Source: Phycisphaerae bacterium | GTDB lineage: Bacteria; Planctomycetota; Phycisphaerae; UBA1845 | Length of the DNA: 49,752 nucleotides | Assembly: GCA_029260215.1 (NCBI GenBank) | Contig: JAJDDQ010000062.1 | Coordinates: 1 to 49,752, forward strand | Direction: 5' to 3' | Part shown: in pieces, positions 1 to 6,792 of the stretch | Position numbering within the stretch: the stretch's first letter is position 1 | Layout of the letters: each line of letters opens with the position of its first letter | Notes under the pieces: generated by a model | What the model saw: the letters and a program-made list of their open reading frames with translations, nothing else | Database searches by the model: none | What the model was told of the DNA's origin: nothing | Position numbers and translations under genes: made by a program

Positions 1-1
1 C

Positions 2-130
2 GAGATGGAACGTATGAAAAACTTCGCCCTGCTGATCGATTTTACCGCGCATCGTGAATCCTCCTTGAGTCAACACGATGCATTGTACGGATTGTTAAGT
101 TTGGCGATATCCCAAAAGGGAGTTATTTAG
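2..130 (+). CDS. 3' end of an unidentified gene (partial at window edge)
   Basis: A frame open from the left edge runs about 42 codons to a TAG at 128-130. Read from the edge it begins EMERMKNFALLIDF and ends LAISQKGVI. It converges on, and overlaps by a few bases, the minus-strand gene that ends at 127, an arrangement common for convergent gene ends. The visible part shows no recognisable domain, and the frame could be open by chance over so short a distance. I recognise no family. Confidence 0.3.
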   Translation, partial: EMERMKNFALLIDFTAHRESSLSQHDALYGLLSLAISQKGVI

Positions 131-540
131 CGACCTGCTAGAGCGAATCCGGAATGATAAGCGTACTTCGTGCCGGGGAGGGGGAACTCAATGATTTCTT
201 TCTTCGGAATCTTGTTTCGAGAAAGTTCCATAATTGCCAGGCGCCAAGCGTCGCACTTTTTGGACATGTTCTTGTCGAATCGTGCTCCCCACTCTGCCAT
301 GCCAACGTAGGAAGCCACTGCAACGATTGCCGAGGCAAAAAAGAGTAGGTCAACTGTTGGCTTGGCGACCTCTCCCTTCGTCGCAATCAGCACAGAACCC
401 ATGACAATGAATGGGCCAACCAAAACCGTGAAACCCATCCGAGTTCGGAATGTCATCACGTTAGCCGCGACGGTCTCGATTTCTTTCGTAAGGTGCTCTA
501 TGCGAGCCTCGACAATGTCCGCTGTGTATTGTTTCGCCAT
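127..540 (-). CDS. small two-helix membrane protein, unknown function
   Basis: 137 residues. The first 30 residues are charged and helical (VEARIEHLTKEIETVAANV) and may form a coiled coil. Two hydrophobic stretches follow, at about 36-54 (GFTVLVGPFIVMGSVLIAT) and 65-83 (LLFFASAIVAVASYVGMAEW). The tail is basic and presumably cytoplasmic. A GGAG lies about nine bases before the ATG at 540, which supports the start. The arrangement of an amphipathic helix before two membrane spans resembles many small membrane proteins of unknown role. No catalytic motif is visible and I do not recognise the family. Confidence 0.65.
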   Translation of the reverse strand: MAKQYTADIVEARIEHLTKEIETVAANVMTFRTRMGFTVLVGPFIVMGSVLIATKGEVAKPTVDLLFFASAIVAVASYVGMAEWGARFDKNMSKKCDAWRLAIMELSRNKIPKKEIIEFPLPGTKYAYHSGFALAGR

Positions 541-747
541 TTCATATGCTCCGCCGAAATAATAACTCGCATGCGGTCAAACGTCACTGACTAAGGAACC
601 CCTGCTTTCTTGTGGAGAATGAAACGGGAGACACTTCTAGTCTTCCTGGCCCCGCCTTCATCCTTCGCGTTCACGGGCCGTATCTTACGCCACTCGACAT
701 TGCACGTGGCTGATTTGCGTCTCCGAAGTGTTCCCGCCATCTCACGA

Positions 748-1518
748 CTACGGCGCGAAGTCGTCGGCCACGGTGAAGCCGGCGGGGGGATGCACGCGGA
801 AAACGCTCTCGGAATGCTTCGGATTGACTTCCAGATTCGTGATGGTCTGTTCGATCGCGCCTTTCCGGCCGCCCATGTCGAACATTTGCACATGACGCCT
901 GGGCAGGTAGTCGTCCTTCCCGATGAGCCAGCGACCGCTTCCCCGGCGTGAGGTCAGTTGAATGACATGGCAGGGCACGCCGCCCACTTCTTCTTCGCCG
1001 GTAAGCTCGATCTTGTCGGCGGACAACGCGCGTTTGAGCGGCTCCTTTTCGAGAAACTGGGTCATGATCATGGAGACCGCGCCCTGACCCGTCGTGCCGA
1101 GAACGGCTGGGTCCATGTCCGAGTAACATATCCTGGCTGCGTGATCGATGAGGAAATACTCTTCGGAGTTCCCCCCGGCTGTCAGCTTCTTCGTGTCAGA
1201 TTCGCCGCCGGAAATGTCTTCAAACTCAACATAAAATCGGGCTGGCATGCCGTACTTGATACCGCCGCCCGCCAACACCTTGCCGCGCGATTCCTTGATA
1301 AAGTTATTCGCGACCCCGGTTCCCACGGTGTGGCCATCGTAGCGAACGGTCTCGACGGCTTTGAGCGACGCCTGAACCTTCTCGATGATTTTCAGGGCGC
1401 GCGGATCGTGTTCCTTTTTCAGGGGCGTGTCTTTCCCGGTGGGGGAGTCCGATTGTGCGAGGGCTATTCCAGTCAGGAACGTAGAGAGCGTGTAGGCGAG
1501 AAATACTTTCGACAACAT
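748..1518 (-). CDS. secreted protein of about 256 residues, possible LolA/DUF2092-like fold
   Basis: The start at 1518 has a strong GGAGG seven bases upstream. The first 22 residues (MLSKVFLAYTLSTFLTGIALAQ) are a clear signal peptide with an ALA-Q cleavage site, so the product is exported. The mature part contains AVETVRYDG, a run of beta-strand-like segments, then GVPCHVIQLTSRRGSGRWLIGKDDYLPRR and a final VFRVHPPAGF. This order (strand-rich domain, 'PC' hydrolysis-like phrase, 'W-I-hydrophobic-YLP', terminal 'P-x-G-F') resembles DUF2092/outer-membrane lipoprotein-sorting-like proteins of Planctomycetes; that assignment is inference. The same frame continues open far upstream across the neighbouring phosphatase gene, but that extension is an antisense-type shadow. 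Confidence 0.7.
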   Translation of the reverse strand: MLSKVFLAYTLSTFLTGIALAQSDSPTGKDTPLKKEHDPRALKIIEKVQASLKAVETVRYDGHTVGTGVANNFIKESRGKVLAGGGIKYGMPARFYVEFEDISGGESDTKKLTAGGNSEEYFLIDHAARICYSDMDPAVLGTTGQGAVSMIMTQFLEKEPLKRALSADKIELTGEEEVGGVPCHVIQLTSRRGSGRWLIGKDDYLPRRHVQMFDMGGRKGAIEQTITNLEVNPKHSESVFRVHPPAGFTVADDFAP

Positions 1519-1548
1519 TGGGATACCTCCAGCGAGTGATCGAAGTAA

Positions 1549-1658
1549 CGAGCCGCGAACTTCAGTTCGCGCGGAGCTTAACAGTAGTATAGCGTCTTCA
1601 ACCCGAACCCGGCAGGACGGGCGGAGCGGATTCCGCGCGGGCTGAAGCTCGCGGCTCG
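1549..1658. repeat. REP/MITE-like element with 24-27 bp imperfect inverted repeats
   Basis: The arms at 1549-1572 and 1635-1658 match at 21 of 24 positions when one is reverse-complemented (24 of 27 if extended inwards). Each arm is itself nearly palindromic: in the left arm GCGAACT-TC-AGTTCGC folds perfectly. The arms flank about 60 bases of non-coding DNA between the divergent ends of the secreted protein and the GAF/SpoIIE gene. Nested palindromes of this kind are typical of REP/BIME-like elements or non-autonomous transposon remnants. In RNA it would form a long hairpin and might also act as a terminator for the phosphatase-side transcripts. Confidence 0.6.
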
Positions 1659-1694
1659 CTGCGTGTTGGAATGGACCCGTTCCGGTACAACTCG

Positions 1695-2993
1695 CTACAC
1701 GATCTTGGCAACGACGATGGTGAGGTCGTCGGTCTGCGGCGCCAGTCCAGCGAAGCGTCGCGTGTCCCATTTGATCTGCTGAGCCAACTCGGGCGGCTCG
1801 CAGCCCCGGTGCTTCAGAATCGACTCGCGCAGTCGGACGCGCCCGAACGATTCTCCGGCGAAATTGAGCGTGTCGACCACACCATCCGTATAGAAAATCA
1901 GCGTATCGCCCGGCTCCAGCTTGACGACATCCTCCTCGTAAATGGCGGTCGGAATGATGCCGACAACCAGCCCTCCGGTTTCCAACTCCGTAAACGTGTC
2001 GCCGCGCAGCAGCAGCGGGGGGTCGTGGCCAGCATTGACGTAGGCCAACTCTCGCCGGTCGGGGTGGAAGACACCGTAGAAAAGCGTGACGAATTCGCTC
2101 GCCAGCGTATCGCGACAAAGGTGCCGATTGACGCGTGAAACAATGCGGTGCAACGCCGCCTTGCCCGCACTGTGAGCGCGAAGGGCTGACCGTGCCGAGG
2201 ACATGATCAGAGCGGCTGGTATGCCTTTTCCGACAACGTCGGCAATTGCGAATCCGACGAAGCCCTTGCCAAGTTCGATGAAGTCGTAAAAGTCGCCGCC
2301 GAGTTCGATCGTGGGGTTGTACACGCACCCGAAACGGGCGAATTCATGCGGCGGGGGCCTTTCGGGGATCATGCGCCGTTGAACTTCACCGGCATCATGC
2401 ATCTGTCGTTCGTAGTATTCATTCTCGCGTTGCTCTTCAGCCAGCCGAGCCTCGATCAGACCAGCCGCCGCTTGCGAACCGGCGCTGCGCAGCAAAGATT
2501 CCTGTCGACTCGTGAACTTGTGACGTTTTCCAGTGTACACGCGAATGACGCCGACGGTGCGGCCTCGGTAGGTCATGGGCACGCACAATCCGCTAACCAG
2601 GCCTTCCTTGCGGGCCTGCTCACGGTAGCGGACGCGCGGATCGGTGGCGGCGTCCTCGATGTAGACGGTTTCGCCTGAGACAGCCGCCGTGTCGATGGGG
2701 TTTTGGCCAAGCATGACCGGCCCCTTATCGAGGTAGTCGTCGGACAGGTTGTAGACGGCTTTGATAACCAGTTCGCCGGTTTCTTCGTTCAATAAGCGGA
2801 TGCCGCAGGCCTTGGCATTGATGACCCGTGCGATGCGTTCGGCTGTCTGTTCGAGAATGAACTGCAGATCGCGCGTCCCCGCGAACCACTCGTAGAGGTC
2901 GAAAATGGTGTCGAGTGCGTCGGAGTATTCCGGCGGCACGGGTGCAGGCGACTCCTGCGAAACGTTTTCAAATTTCTTCGATTGATCCTTCAC
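1695..2993 (-). CDS. GAF-domain SpoIIE/PP2C-type serine phosphatase (RsbU-like)
   Basis: 432 residues, with a GTG start at 2993. A GAF sensory domain occupies about residues 40-178 (YEWFAGTRDLQFILEQTAERI through SQAAAGLI). A short helical linker with EVQRRMIPERPP leads into a SpoIIE/PPM phosphatase domain from about 225 to the end. The metal-binding and core motifs are visible: ELGGDFYDF, IADVVGKGIPAAL, YVNAGHDPPLL, ETGGLVVGI, GDTLIFYTDGVVD and TDDLTIVVAK. Proteins of this layout dephosphorylate anti-sigma-factor antagonists in partner-switching systems; the GAF domain would control activity by binding a small ligand or another protein. No anti-sigma or STAS partner gene is nearby. The protein has no membrane segment, so it should be cytoplasmic. 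Confidence 0.92.
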   Translation of the reverse strand: MKDQSKKFENVSQESPAPVPPEYSDALDTIFDLYEWFAGTRDLQFILEQTAERIARVINAKACGIRLLNEETGELVIKAVYNLSDDYLDKGPVMLGQNPIDTAAVSGETVYIEDAATDPRVRYREQARKEGLVSGLCVPMTYRGRTVGVIRVYTGKRHKFTSRQESLLRSAGSQAAAGLIEARLAEEQRENEYYERQMHDAGEVQRRMIPERPPPHEFARFGCVYNPTIELGGDFYDFIELGKGFVGFAIADVVGKGIPAALIMSSARSALRAHSAGKAALHRIVSRVNRHLCRDTLASEFVTLFYGVFHPDRRELAYVNAGHDPPLLLRGDTFTELETGGLVVGIIPTAIYEEDVVKLEPGDTLIFYTDGVVDTLNFAGESFGRVRLRESILKHRGCEPPELAQQIKWDTRRFAGLAPQTDDLTIVVAKIV

Positions 2994-3081
2994 GACCCAG
3001 CCATCATAAATCGGTTATCATATGAAGCAAAGAACGAATTCGGGGGGTCTTGCGATGCGACATCCACGATTCCGGAAGTGA

Positions 3082-3536
3082 TTGAAATGGGGTTCTTTCG
3101 TGGGCACACTGTCAATCCTGATCGCGTGGGTTGCTACTTTCTGGTGGCCCGTGTTTCTGGATTCCAATGGTAGAGTGTTTTGGGATTCTAATGGTAGAGT
3201 GTTTTGGGATTCTAATGATATAGGGATCGCCGTTCACTTCTATATGATGGACGGAGAATTTGACCTGTTCTGGTCCAAGCCAGAGGGTGGGTGCATTCGA
3301 CGTAGCATCTCGCTAATCGCCTTCGATTTGGGACAGTGTTCTTTCCCGTCGCGGGAGTCACAGCGTTGCTGTGGTTCTAGAAGACTGATCAAGCCCTTCC
3401 TAACGGCTGCAAGGTTTGTGGATACAACCTGGCCGGCAATGAGTCAGGCATTTGTTCGGAATGCGGTGTCAACTTGAGGTCATCTGGAGATGAGCAGGTT
3501 CCGAAAAAGAGGAGAAAAAGTACCACGAAATGGTAA
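3082..3536 (+). pseudogene. decayed zinc-ribbon membrane protein gene
   Basis: The frame starting at 3082 gives a hydrophobic N-terminus (MKWGSFVGTLSILIAWVATFWW) but drifts into unlikely sequence. Between about 3303 and 3336 the sensible reading moves to another frame: VFFPVAGVTALLWF, then an in-frame TAG at 3378-3380, then KTDQALPNGCKVCGYNLAGN and ESGICSECGVNLR to a TAA at 3534-3536. The CxxCGYNLxGNxSGxCxECG pattern is a zinc ribbon common at the C-terminus of small planctomycete membrane proteins. One frameshift plus one nonsense codon in a recognisable gene indicates a pseudogene, or two sequencing errors. A 24-bp tandem repeat lies inside it. Confidence 0.7.
3154..3225 (+). repeat. three tandem copies of a 24-bp unit
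   Basis: Copies at 3154-3177, 3178-3201 and 3202-3225. Copies 1 and 2 agree at 21 of 24 positions, as do copies 2 and 3. The length is a multiple of three and the repeat is in frame, encoding FLDSNGRV, FWDSNGRV and FWDSNDIG within the decayed zinc-ribbon gene. It is a recent local expansion, probably by slippage. Confidence 0.85.
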
Positions 3537-3599
3537 GCTCCGCGGCGTAATACCAAAGAACAGCTCAGCCAACAGGTCTTTGTACTGCCCTACCGTCTA

Positions 3600-3627
3600 A
3601 TGAAACATAACATACATTATAGGACGT
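3600..3627 (-). other. dif: candidate dif site (XerC/XerD recombination target)
   Basis: Read on the minus strand, this 28-base stretch has an 11-base left arm ACGTCCTATAA, a 6-base centre TGTATG and an 11-base right arm TTATGTTTCAT. From memory it matches the E. coli dif site at about 19 of 28 positions and the B. subtilis site at about 20 of 28. It contains the shared core ATAAT-x-TAT-x-TTATGT with the dyad ATAA/TTAT at the correct six-base spacing. It is intergenic, between the decayed zinc-ribbon gene and the stop codon of the glycosyltransferase. It could be the chromosomal dimer-resolution site or an attachment site for a Xer-using element. No xer gene is in the window, so this is a sequence-similarity call only. 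Confidence 0.4.
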
Positions 3628-4772
3628 TATAAGTGGCGGTCGGCAGGGGGTTTAGCCCCGGCCACGATGATCTCTAAACTATTGTCGTAAATATGGATAC
3701 AACTTTCCGCTGAGCACGCCGCCCCGACGTGTGTCTTGAGCTCCTGCTGGAGGAGCCAAGGTAGACGCTCTGCGATTGTGTCGCGTAATCGTTGAGCCAA
3801 ATCCGAGTCGGTTTCATACAAACAGTCGGATCGAAGTTGAGCCGGAATCAGTTCGGGGTAGGCCAACCGATTCGGCAGCAACGGTCGGCAGCCGGCCAAG
3901 ATGGCTTCGGCGGTTGCGATTCCGAAATTCTCCTGGATCGCGGTGCTGACGACGATGTCGCCGGTGCAAAGTCGCCGCCAGTACTCATCGCGGCTCTTGG
4001 CGTACCCACGGGATACGATCCGGGATTCCAGTTGTTTCAGTCCGGATTGAAACGATTGTGGAATCTCCCGAAAATGCTCGCCAAGCAGCGCAAGCCGGAA
4101 CGGCACGCCTGCGGCGTCAAGCTGGAAGAGCGCCTCGAAAAACGGTTCCGGGTTCTTGTCATACTCCCAGCGGTGGTTCCAAAGGATGACGGGCGGGCCA
4201 TCGTCACGATCTTGATACGCGTCGGCAGGCGGGGATTCAACCAGCGGGCGTAGCACGATGCTCTTTTCTCGGATTCGATCCATTATGCCTTCGGGCACGA
4301 AGTCGGGCATCTTACGCAGGAGCTGGTCGGCTGTGGTCAAGAAGGCGTGCATATGGTAGTTCGAATTGAACCAAACCGCGTCGGCGGCGAGGCAACTGGT
4401 GATGTTGGTGAAGCCGAACTGATAGTCGCGCCAATCGTGCTCCGAAAGCGGATAGGTAAGCTGATTCTCGTGAAAATAGCAGATGATCGGGCAACGCGCG
4501 ACCTCCGGTGGCAGCAACGCCCGCAAGTCGGCCACGCTAAGCATATCGTTTGTCAGGATGAGATCGAATCCGTCGGACGTCGCGGCGGCCACTTCCTTGG
4601 CGAACCACATGGCGGCCCCGCGCATGCGCCATTTCCACTTACGCGCAGGCAGCGTTAGCAGGGTGAATTCGTGCTGGCTGAGGCGCGCAAGCGGTGCCCA
4701 GAAGGCCCGATGGGAGCCGCCGTCATAGGGTTCCAGCCCCAGTATTCGTAGTTTACGCCCCGCCTCGGGCAA
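3627..4772 (-). CDS. glycosyltransferase of the tRNA-queuosine alpha-mannosyltransferase (QTMAN/GTDC1, DUF3524) family
   Basis: 381 residues with a TTG start. The N-terminal family signatures are present in order: EPYDGGSH at about 14-21, PARKWKWRMRGAAMWF at about 42-57, CYFHENQLTYPL at about 98-109 and AADAVWFNSNYH at about 129-140. A GT-B nucleotide-sugar binding half follows, with LWNHRWEYDKNPE, a TGDIVVSTAIQENFGIATAE motif and AGCRPLLPNRLAYPELIP. The animal member of this family (GTDC1/QTMAN) transfers mannose from GDP-mannose to queuosine in tRNA-Asp. The bacterial member is expected to modify queuosine or a related substrate, but that is not shown here. The product is soluble with no signal peptide. 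A queuosine gene (queG) lies at 46 kb. The gene sits 50 bp downstream of the beta-helix protein gene. Confidence 0.85.
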   Translation of the reverse strand: MPEAGRKLRILGLEPYDGGSHRAFWAPLARLSQHEFTLLTLPARKWKWRMRGAAMWFAKEVAAATSDGFDLILTNDMLSVADLRALLPPEVARCPIICYFHENQLTYPLSEHDWRDYQFGFTNITSCLAADAVWFNSNYHMHAFLTTADQLLRKMPDFVPEGIMDRIREKSIVLRPLVESPPADAYQDRDDGPPVILWNHRWEYDKNPEPFFEALFQLDAAGVPFRLALLGEHFREIPQSFQSGLKQLESRIVSRGYAKSRDEYWRRLCTGDIVVSTAIQENFGIATAEAILAGCRPLLPNRLAYPELIPAQLRSDCLYETDSDLAQRLRDTIAERLPWLLQQELKTHVGAACSAESCIHIYDNSLEIIVAGAKPPADRHL

Positions 4773-4822
4773 ATACTTGACCCCCCTGTCGTTTGGATCG
4801 GGACGTTTGATTGTAGCCTTGC

Positions 4823-5707
4823 TCAGGGATACGCCTGTTCGAACAACACCTGAAGTTTTCCGTAGTCCGGGAGGTCGACATCTCCGTCGCAGTCCATGTC
4901 GAACACGTTGCAGAGTTCGGAAAATGTCTGCTGCCCCGGCCCTGCCTGGCAGGCATCGTATGCGCCGAAGTCGAACAGGTCTATTGTTTGATCGCCGTGA
5001 AAATCCCCGAGGCTTCCCACGAACTCGTACGGCCCCATGTCCACCCGGTCGCAGAGCACTCGCGGGTTTCCGTCGAGATCGGAGGGTGCGACAGCCGAAT
5101 CGAAATTCGGATCTCCGGCATTGATAGCGGGTGACCCTGCAAGCAGCCGATAGTCGCCGTTCGCCGGATCGACGAACATCGGATCGCCGGCAAGATTTCC
5201 AACCCCGCTCGCGTCCGTCGATTCCTGTTGCAAACTGTGACGCACGGAGACGCCACCTCCAAACAGCGGGCTTACCTGCCCCTCGAACACGCAGTTTTGC
5301 ACTCTCAGGGGAGCTGTACTTCCGAAAGGCTGAACCATTTTGTATACAGCGCCACCAATGGGCATGGTCGTGTCGAGAGAATGCCCGTTGGCGATGAACG
5401 TGCAGTTTTTCAGAAGCCCTCTTTGGGCTGCGACGGCCCCTCCGCGACCTGAGAGCTCGATATACGTAGAGTCATATCCAGGGACATTGCGATCAAAAAG
5501 ACAGTTTACAGCCAACAGATCAAAGGCAATCACCGCCCCACCGAAACTGCCCTGACCGCAATCGGGTGCGATTATCCTGCCGGAGTGGTTGCCTCGAAAC
5601 ACACAATTGTACAGGGTCAGATTGCTGGAAATTATGGCACCCCCGTCGCCTGCGCAGCCTCCCGTGGAGAATTCGTCCGGGCCACCGCCGTTGCCCGCGC
5701 CATTGTT
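4823..5707 (-). CDS. C-terminal part of a frameshifted beta-helix protein with a dockerin-like tail
   Basis: This frame continues the upstream gene after a one-base shift at 5706-5708: NNGAGNGGG, then GGAIISSNLTLYNCVFRGNH and further right-handed beta-helix turns (GGAVIAFDLLAVNCLF, GGAVAAQRGLLKNCTF). The family marker FVDPANGDYRLLAGSPAINAG comes next. It ends with a two-part dockerin-like module (DQTIDLFDFGAYDAC and FDMDCDGDVDLPDYGKLQ). Taken alone the first available start codon is the GTG at 5602, which would give a protein with no signal peptide, so this piece is unlikely to function independently. The beta-helix would be a surface or adhesion/polysaccharide-binding structure and the tail a calcium-binding attachment module; both are inferred from family resemblance. 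Confidence 0.75.
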   Translation of the reverse strand, partial: NNGAGNGGGPDEFSTGGCAGDGGAIISSNLTLYNCVFRGNHSGRIIAPDCGQGSFGGAVIAFDLLAVNCLFDRNVPGYDSTYIELSGRGGAVAAQRGLLKNCTFIANGHSLDTTMPIGGAVYKMVQPFGSTAPLRVQNCVFEGQVSPLFGGGVSVRHSLQQESTDASGVGNLAGDPMFVDPANGDYRLLAGSPAINAGDPNFDSAVAPSDLDGNPRVLCDRVDMGPYEFVGSLGDFHGDQTIDLFDFGAYDACQAGPGQQTFSELCNVFDMDCDGDVDLPDYGKLQVLFEQAYP

Positions 5708-6566
5708 AGATGAACGTGGAATTGGTCACGATGAGGTTGCCTGAAATAATCGCGCCGCCACGACCGCCGTCGCCCCATCCCCAATTCGCGGTACCGCCGC
5801 TGCCTGCTCTGTTGTTTCGAAATATGCACCGGTCGAACCGGCTGGTGTGGTTGCTTACCGCGCCGGCGTTTCCACCACTATCGGCAATGCAGTGTCCGAG
5901 TTCATCGCACTCGGTAACGGAGCCGCTGGCAGCGCGGTTGTTCTCGAACAAACAGCGCACGGCTGACACTGACGCATCTGATCCTGTGCCCGCAATAGCT
6001 CCCCCGCCGTAGAAAGATACGGTTGAACAAACAAGGTTGCGAAATTCCATGTCTTCCAGAAAGACGGATGAATTCAATATCCACAAACCGGCACCGGACT
6101 CGTCGTCTCCTGTGTAGGCATCCGAGATGATGAATCCACTCATCAACACCGGCGACGCCGCATCTACGACTTTCGTCACGTGGCGTGCGGGGCCTCGGAG
6201 ATTGGTAGACAAGGGATTCAGATCGCGTTCCTCGGGTGACGCTTCGTCGCTTTGGAACGAGCCGTAGAGGGAGACTCCGCCGGGAATCTCGAACGCTGTT
6301 CCGTCGCTCGCGAGCTGTTTGCCTGTGTACGTGCCGGCTGCAACCCAGACGCTGTCGCCCGAATTGGCAATCTCCAGTGCGTCCTGAAGATCGGTGAATG
6401 CGTTGGTCCAACTGCTGCCGTCGTTGTCGCCTTCGGCGTTCGTATTGACGTAGACGACGGCTGCGCTTTCACCGGCTTGCAACGACGTCATCGCACCTCC
6501 CAGGCAAGTGATCAATGCAATCGTGGTCAACAAGTGTCTGATTTTGCTCCATGGATTTGGTGACAT
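5706..6566 (-). CDS. N-terminal part of the secreted beta-helix protein (frameshifted)
   Basis: 286 residues starting MSPNPWSKIRHLLTTIALIT, a signal peptide with likely cleavage after LQA at about residue 31. Next comes the typical opening of polymorphic-outer-membrane/CSLREA-like beta-helix proteins (VVYVNTNAEGDNDGSSWTNA, then FTDLQDALEIANSGDSVWVAAGTY). Repeated strands follow: FRNLVCSTVSFYGGGAIAG, VRCLFENNRAAS, FDRCIFRNNRAGSGG and GRGGAIISGNLIVTNSTFI. It stops at a TAA (5706-5708), exactly where the next beta-helix turn continues one base out of register. The intact protein would be about 580 residues. The split could be a real mutation, phase-variable slippage or an assembly error; there is no long homopolymer at the junction. 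Confidence 0.85.
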   Translation of the reverse strand: MSPNPWSKIRHLLTTIALITCLGGAMTSLQAGESAAVVYVNTNAEGDNDGSSWTNAFTDLQDALEIANSGDSVWVAAGTYTGKQLASDGTAFEIPGGVSLYGSFQSDEASPEERDLNPLSTNLRGPARHVTKVVDAASPVLMSGFIISDAYTGDDESGAGLWILNSSVFLEDMEFRNLVCSTVSFYGGGAIAGTGSDASVSAVRCLFENNRAASGSVTECDELGHCIADSGGNAGAVSNHTSRFDRCIFRNNRAGSGGTANWGWGDGGRGGAIISGNLIVTNSTFI

Positions 6567-6649
6567 GGCTATCTCTGAAAAAAGCGTGAATGCCCAACCG
6601 CGGTCGAAATCGATTCGACGACTACCACCAGTTTACGCTAAGGCATGTC

Positions 6650-6691
6650 AAACCTGCTTTCAAGAAAAAAGAGGTTTGTCGCCGCAGGTTT
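6650..6691. repeat. inverted repeat with alternative pairings in the 6567-6792 gap
   Basis: AAACCTGC at 6650-6657 is complementary to GCAGGTTT at 6684-6691. The shorter AAACCT can instead pair with AGGTTT at 6672-6677. Both pairings are in the gap between cheW and the beta-helix gene, so on the minus strand this is either a 3' structure of cheW or a 5' leader of the beta-helix gene. There is a T-run, but it lies inside the loop, so it is not a standard intrinsic terminator. Confidence 0.35.
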
Positions 6692-6792
6692 TGTTCAATT
6701 GAGCGTTGCGGTAGTCTCTGTCGAGAAGAGCACAACTGCCGTTGAAACGCGTTTGAAGGGCAGGTAACGGCCGCTTTTCGAGTGGCAATGCG

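Noticed and set aside
748-2328. A 526-codon minus-strand frame joining the secreted protein to upstream DNA.
   Set aside because: The N-terminal 270 codons lie out of frame across the well-supported phosphatase gene and read as Arg/His-rich shadow. The signal peptide with GGAGG at 1518 marks the real start.
3005-3021. A second ATAA...TTAT dyad that might make a pair with the dif-like site.
   Set aside because: The spacer is five bases, not six, and the arms do not match dif beyond ATAA/TTAT.
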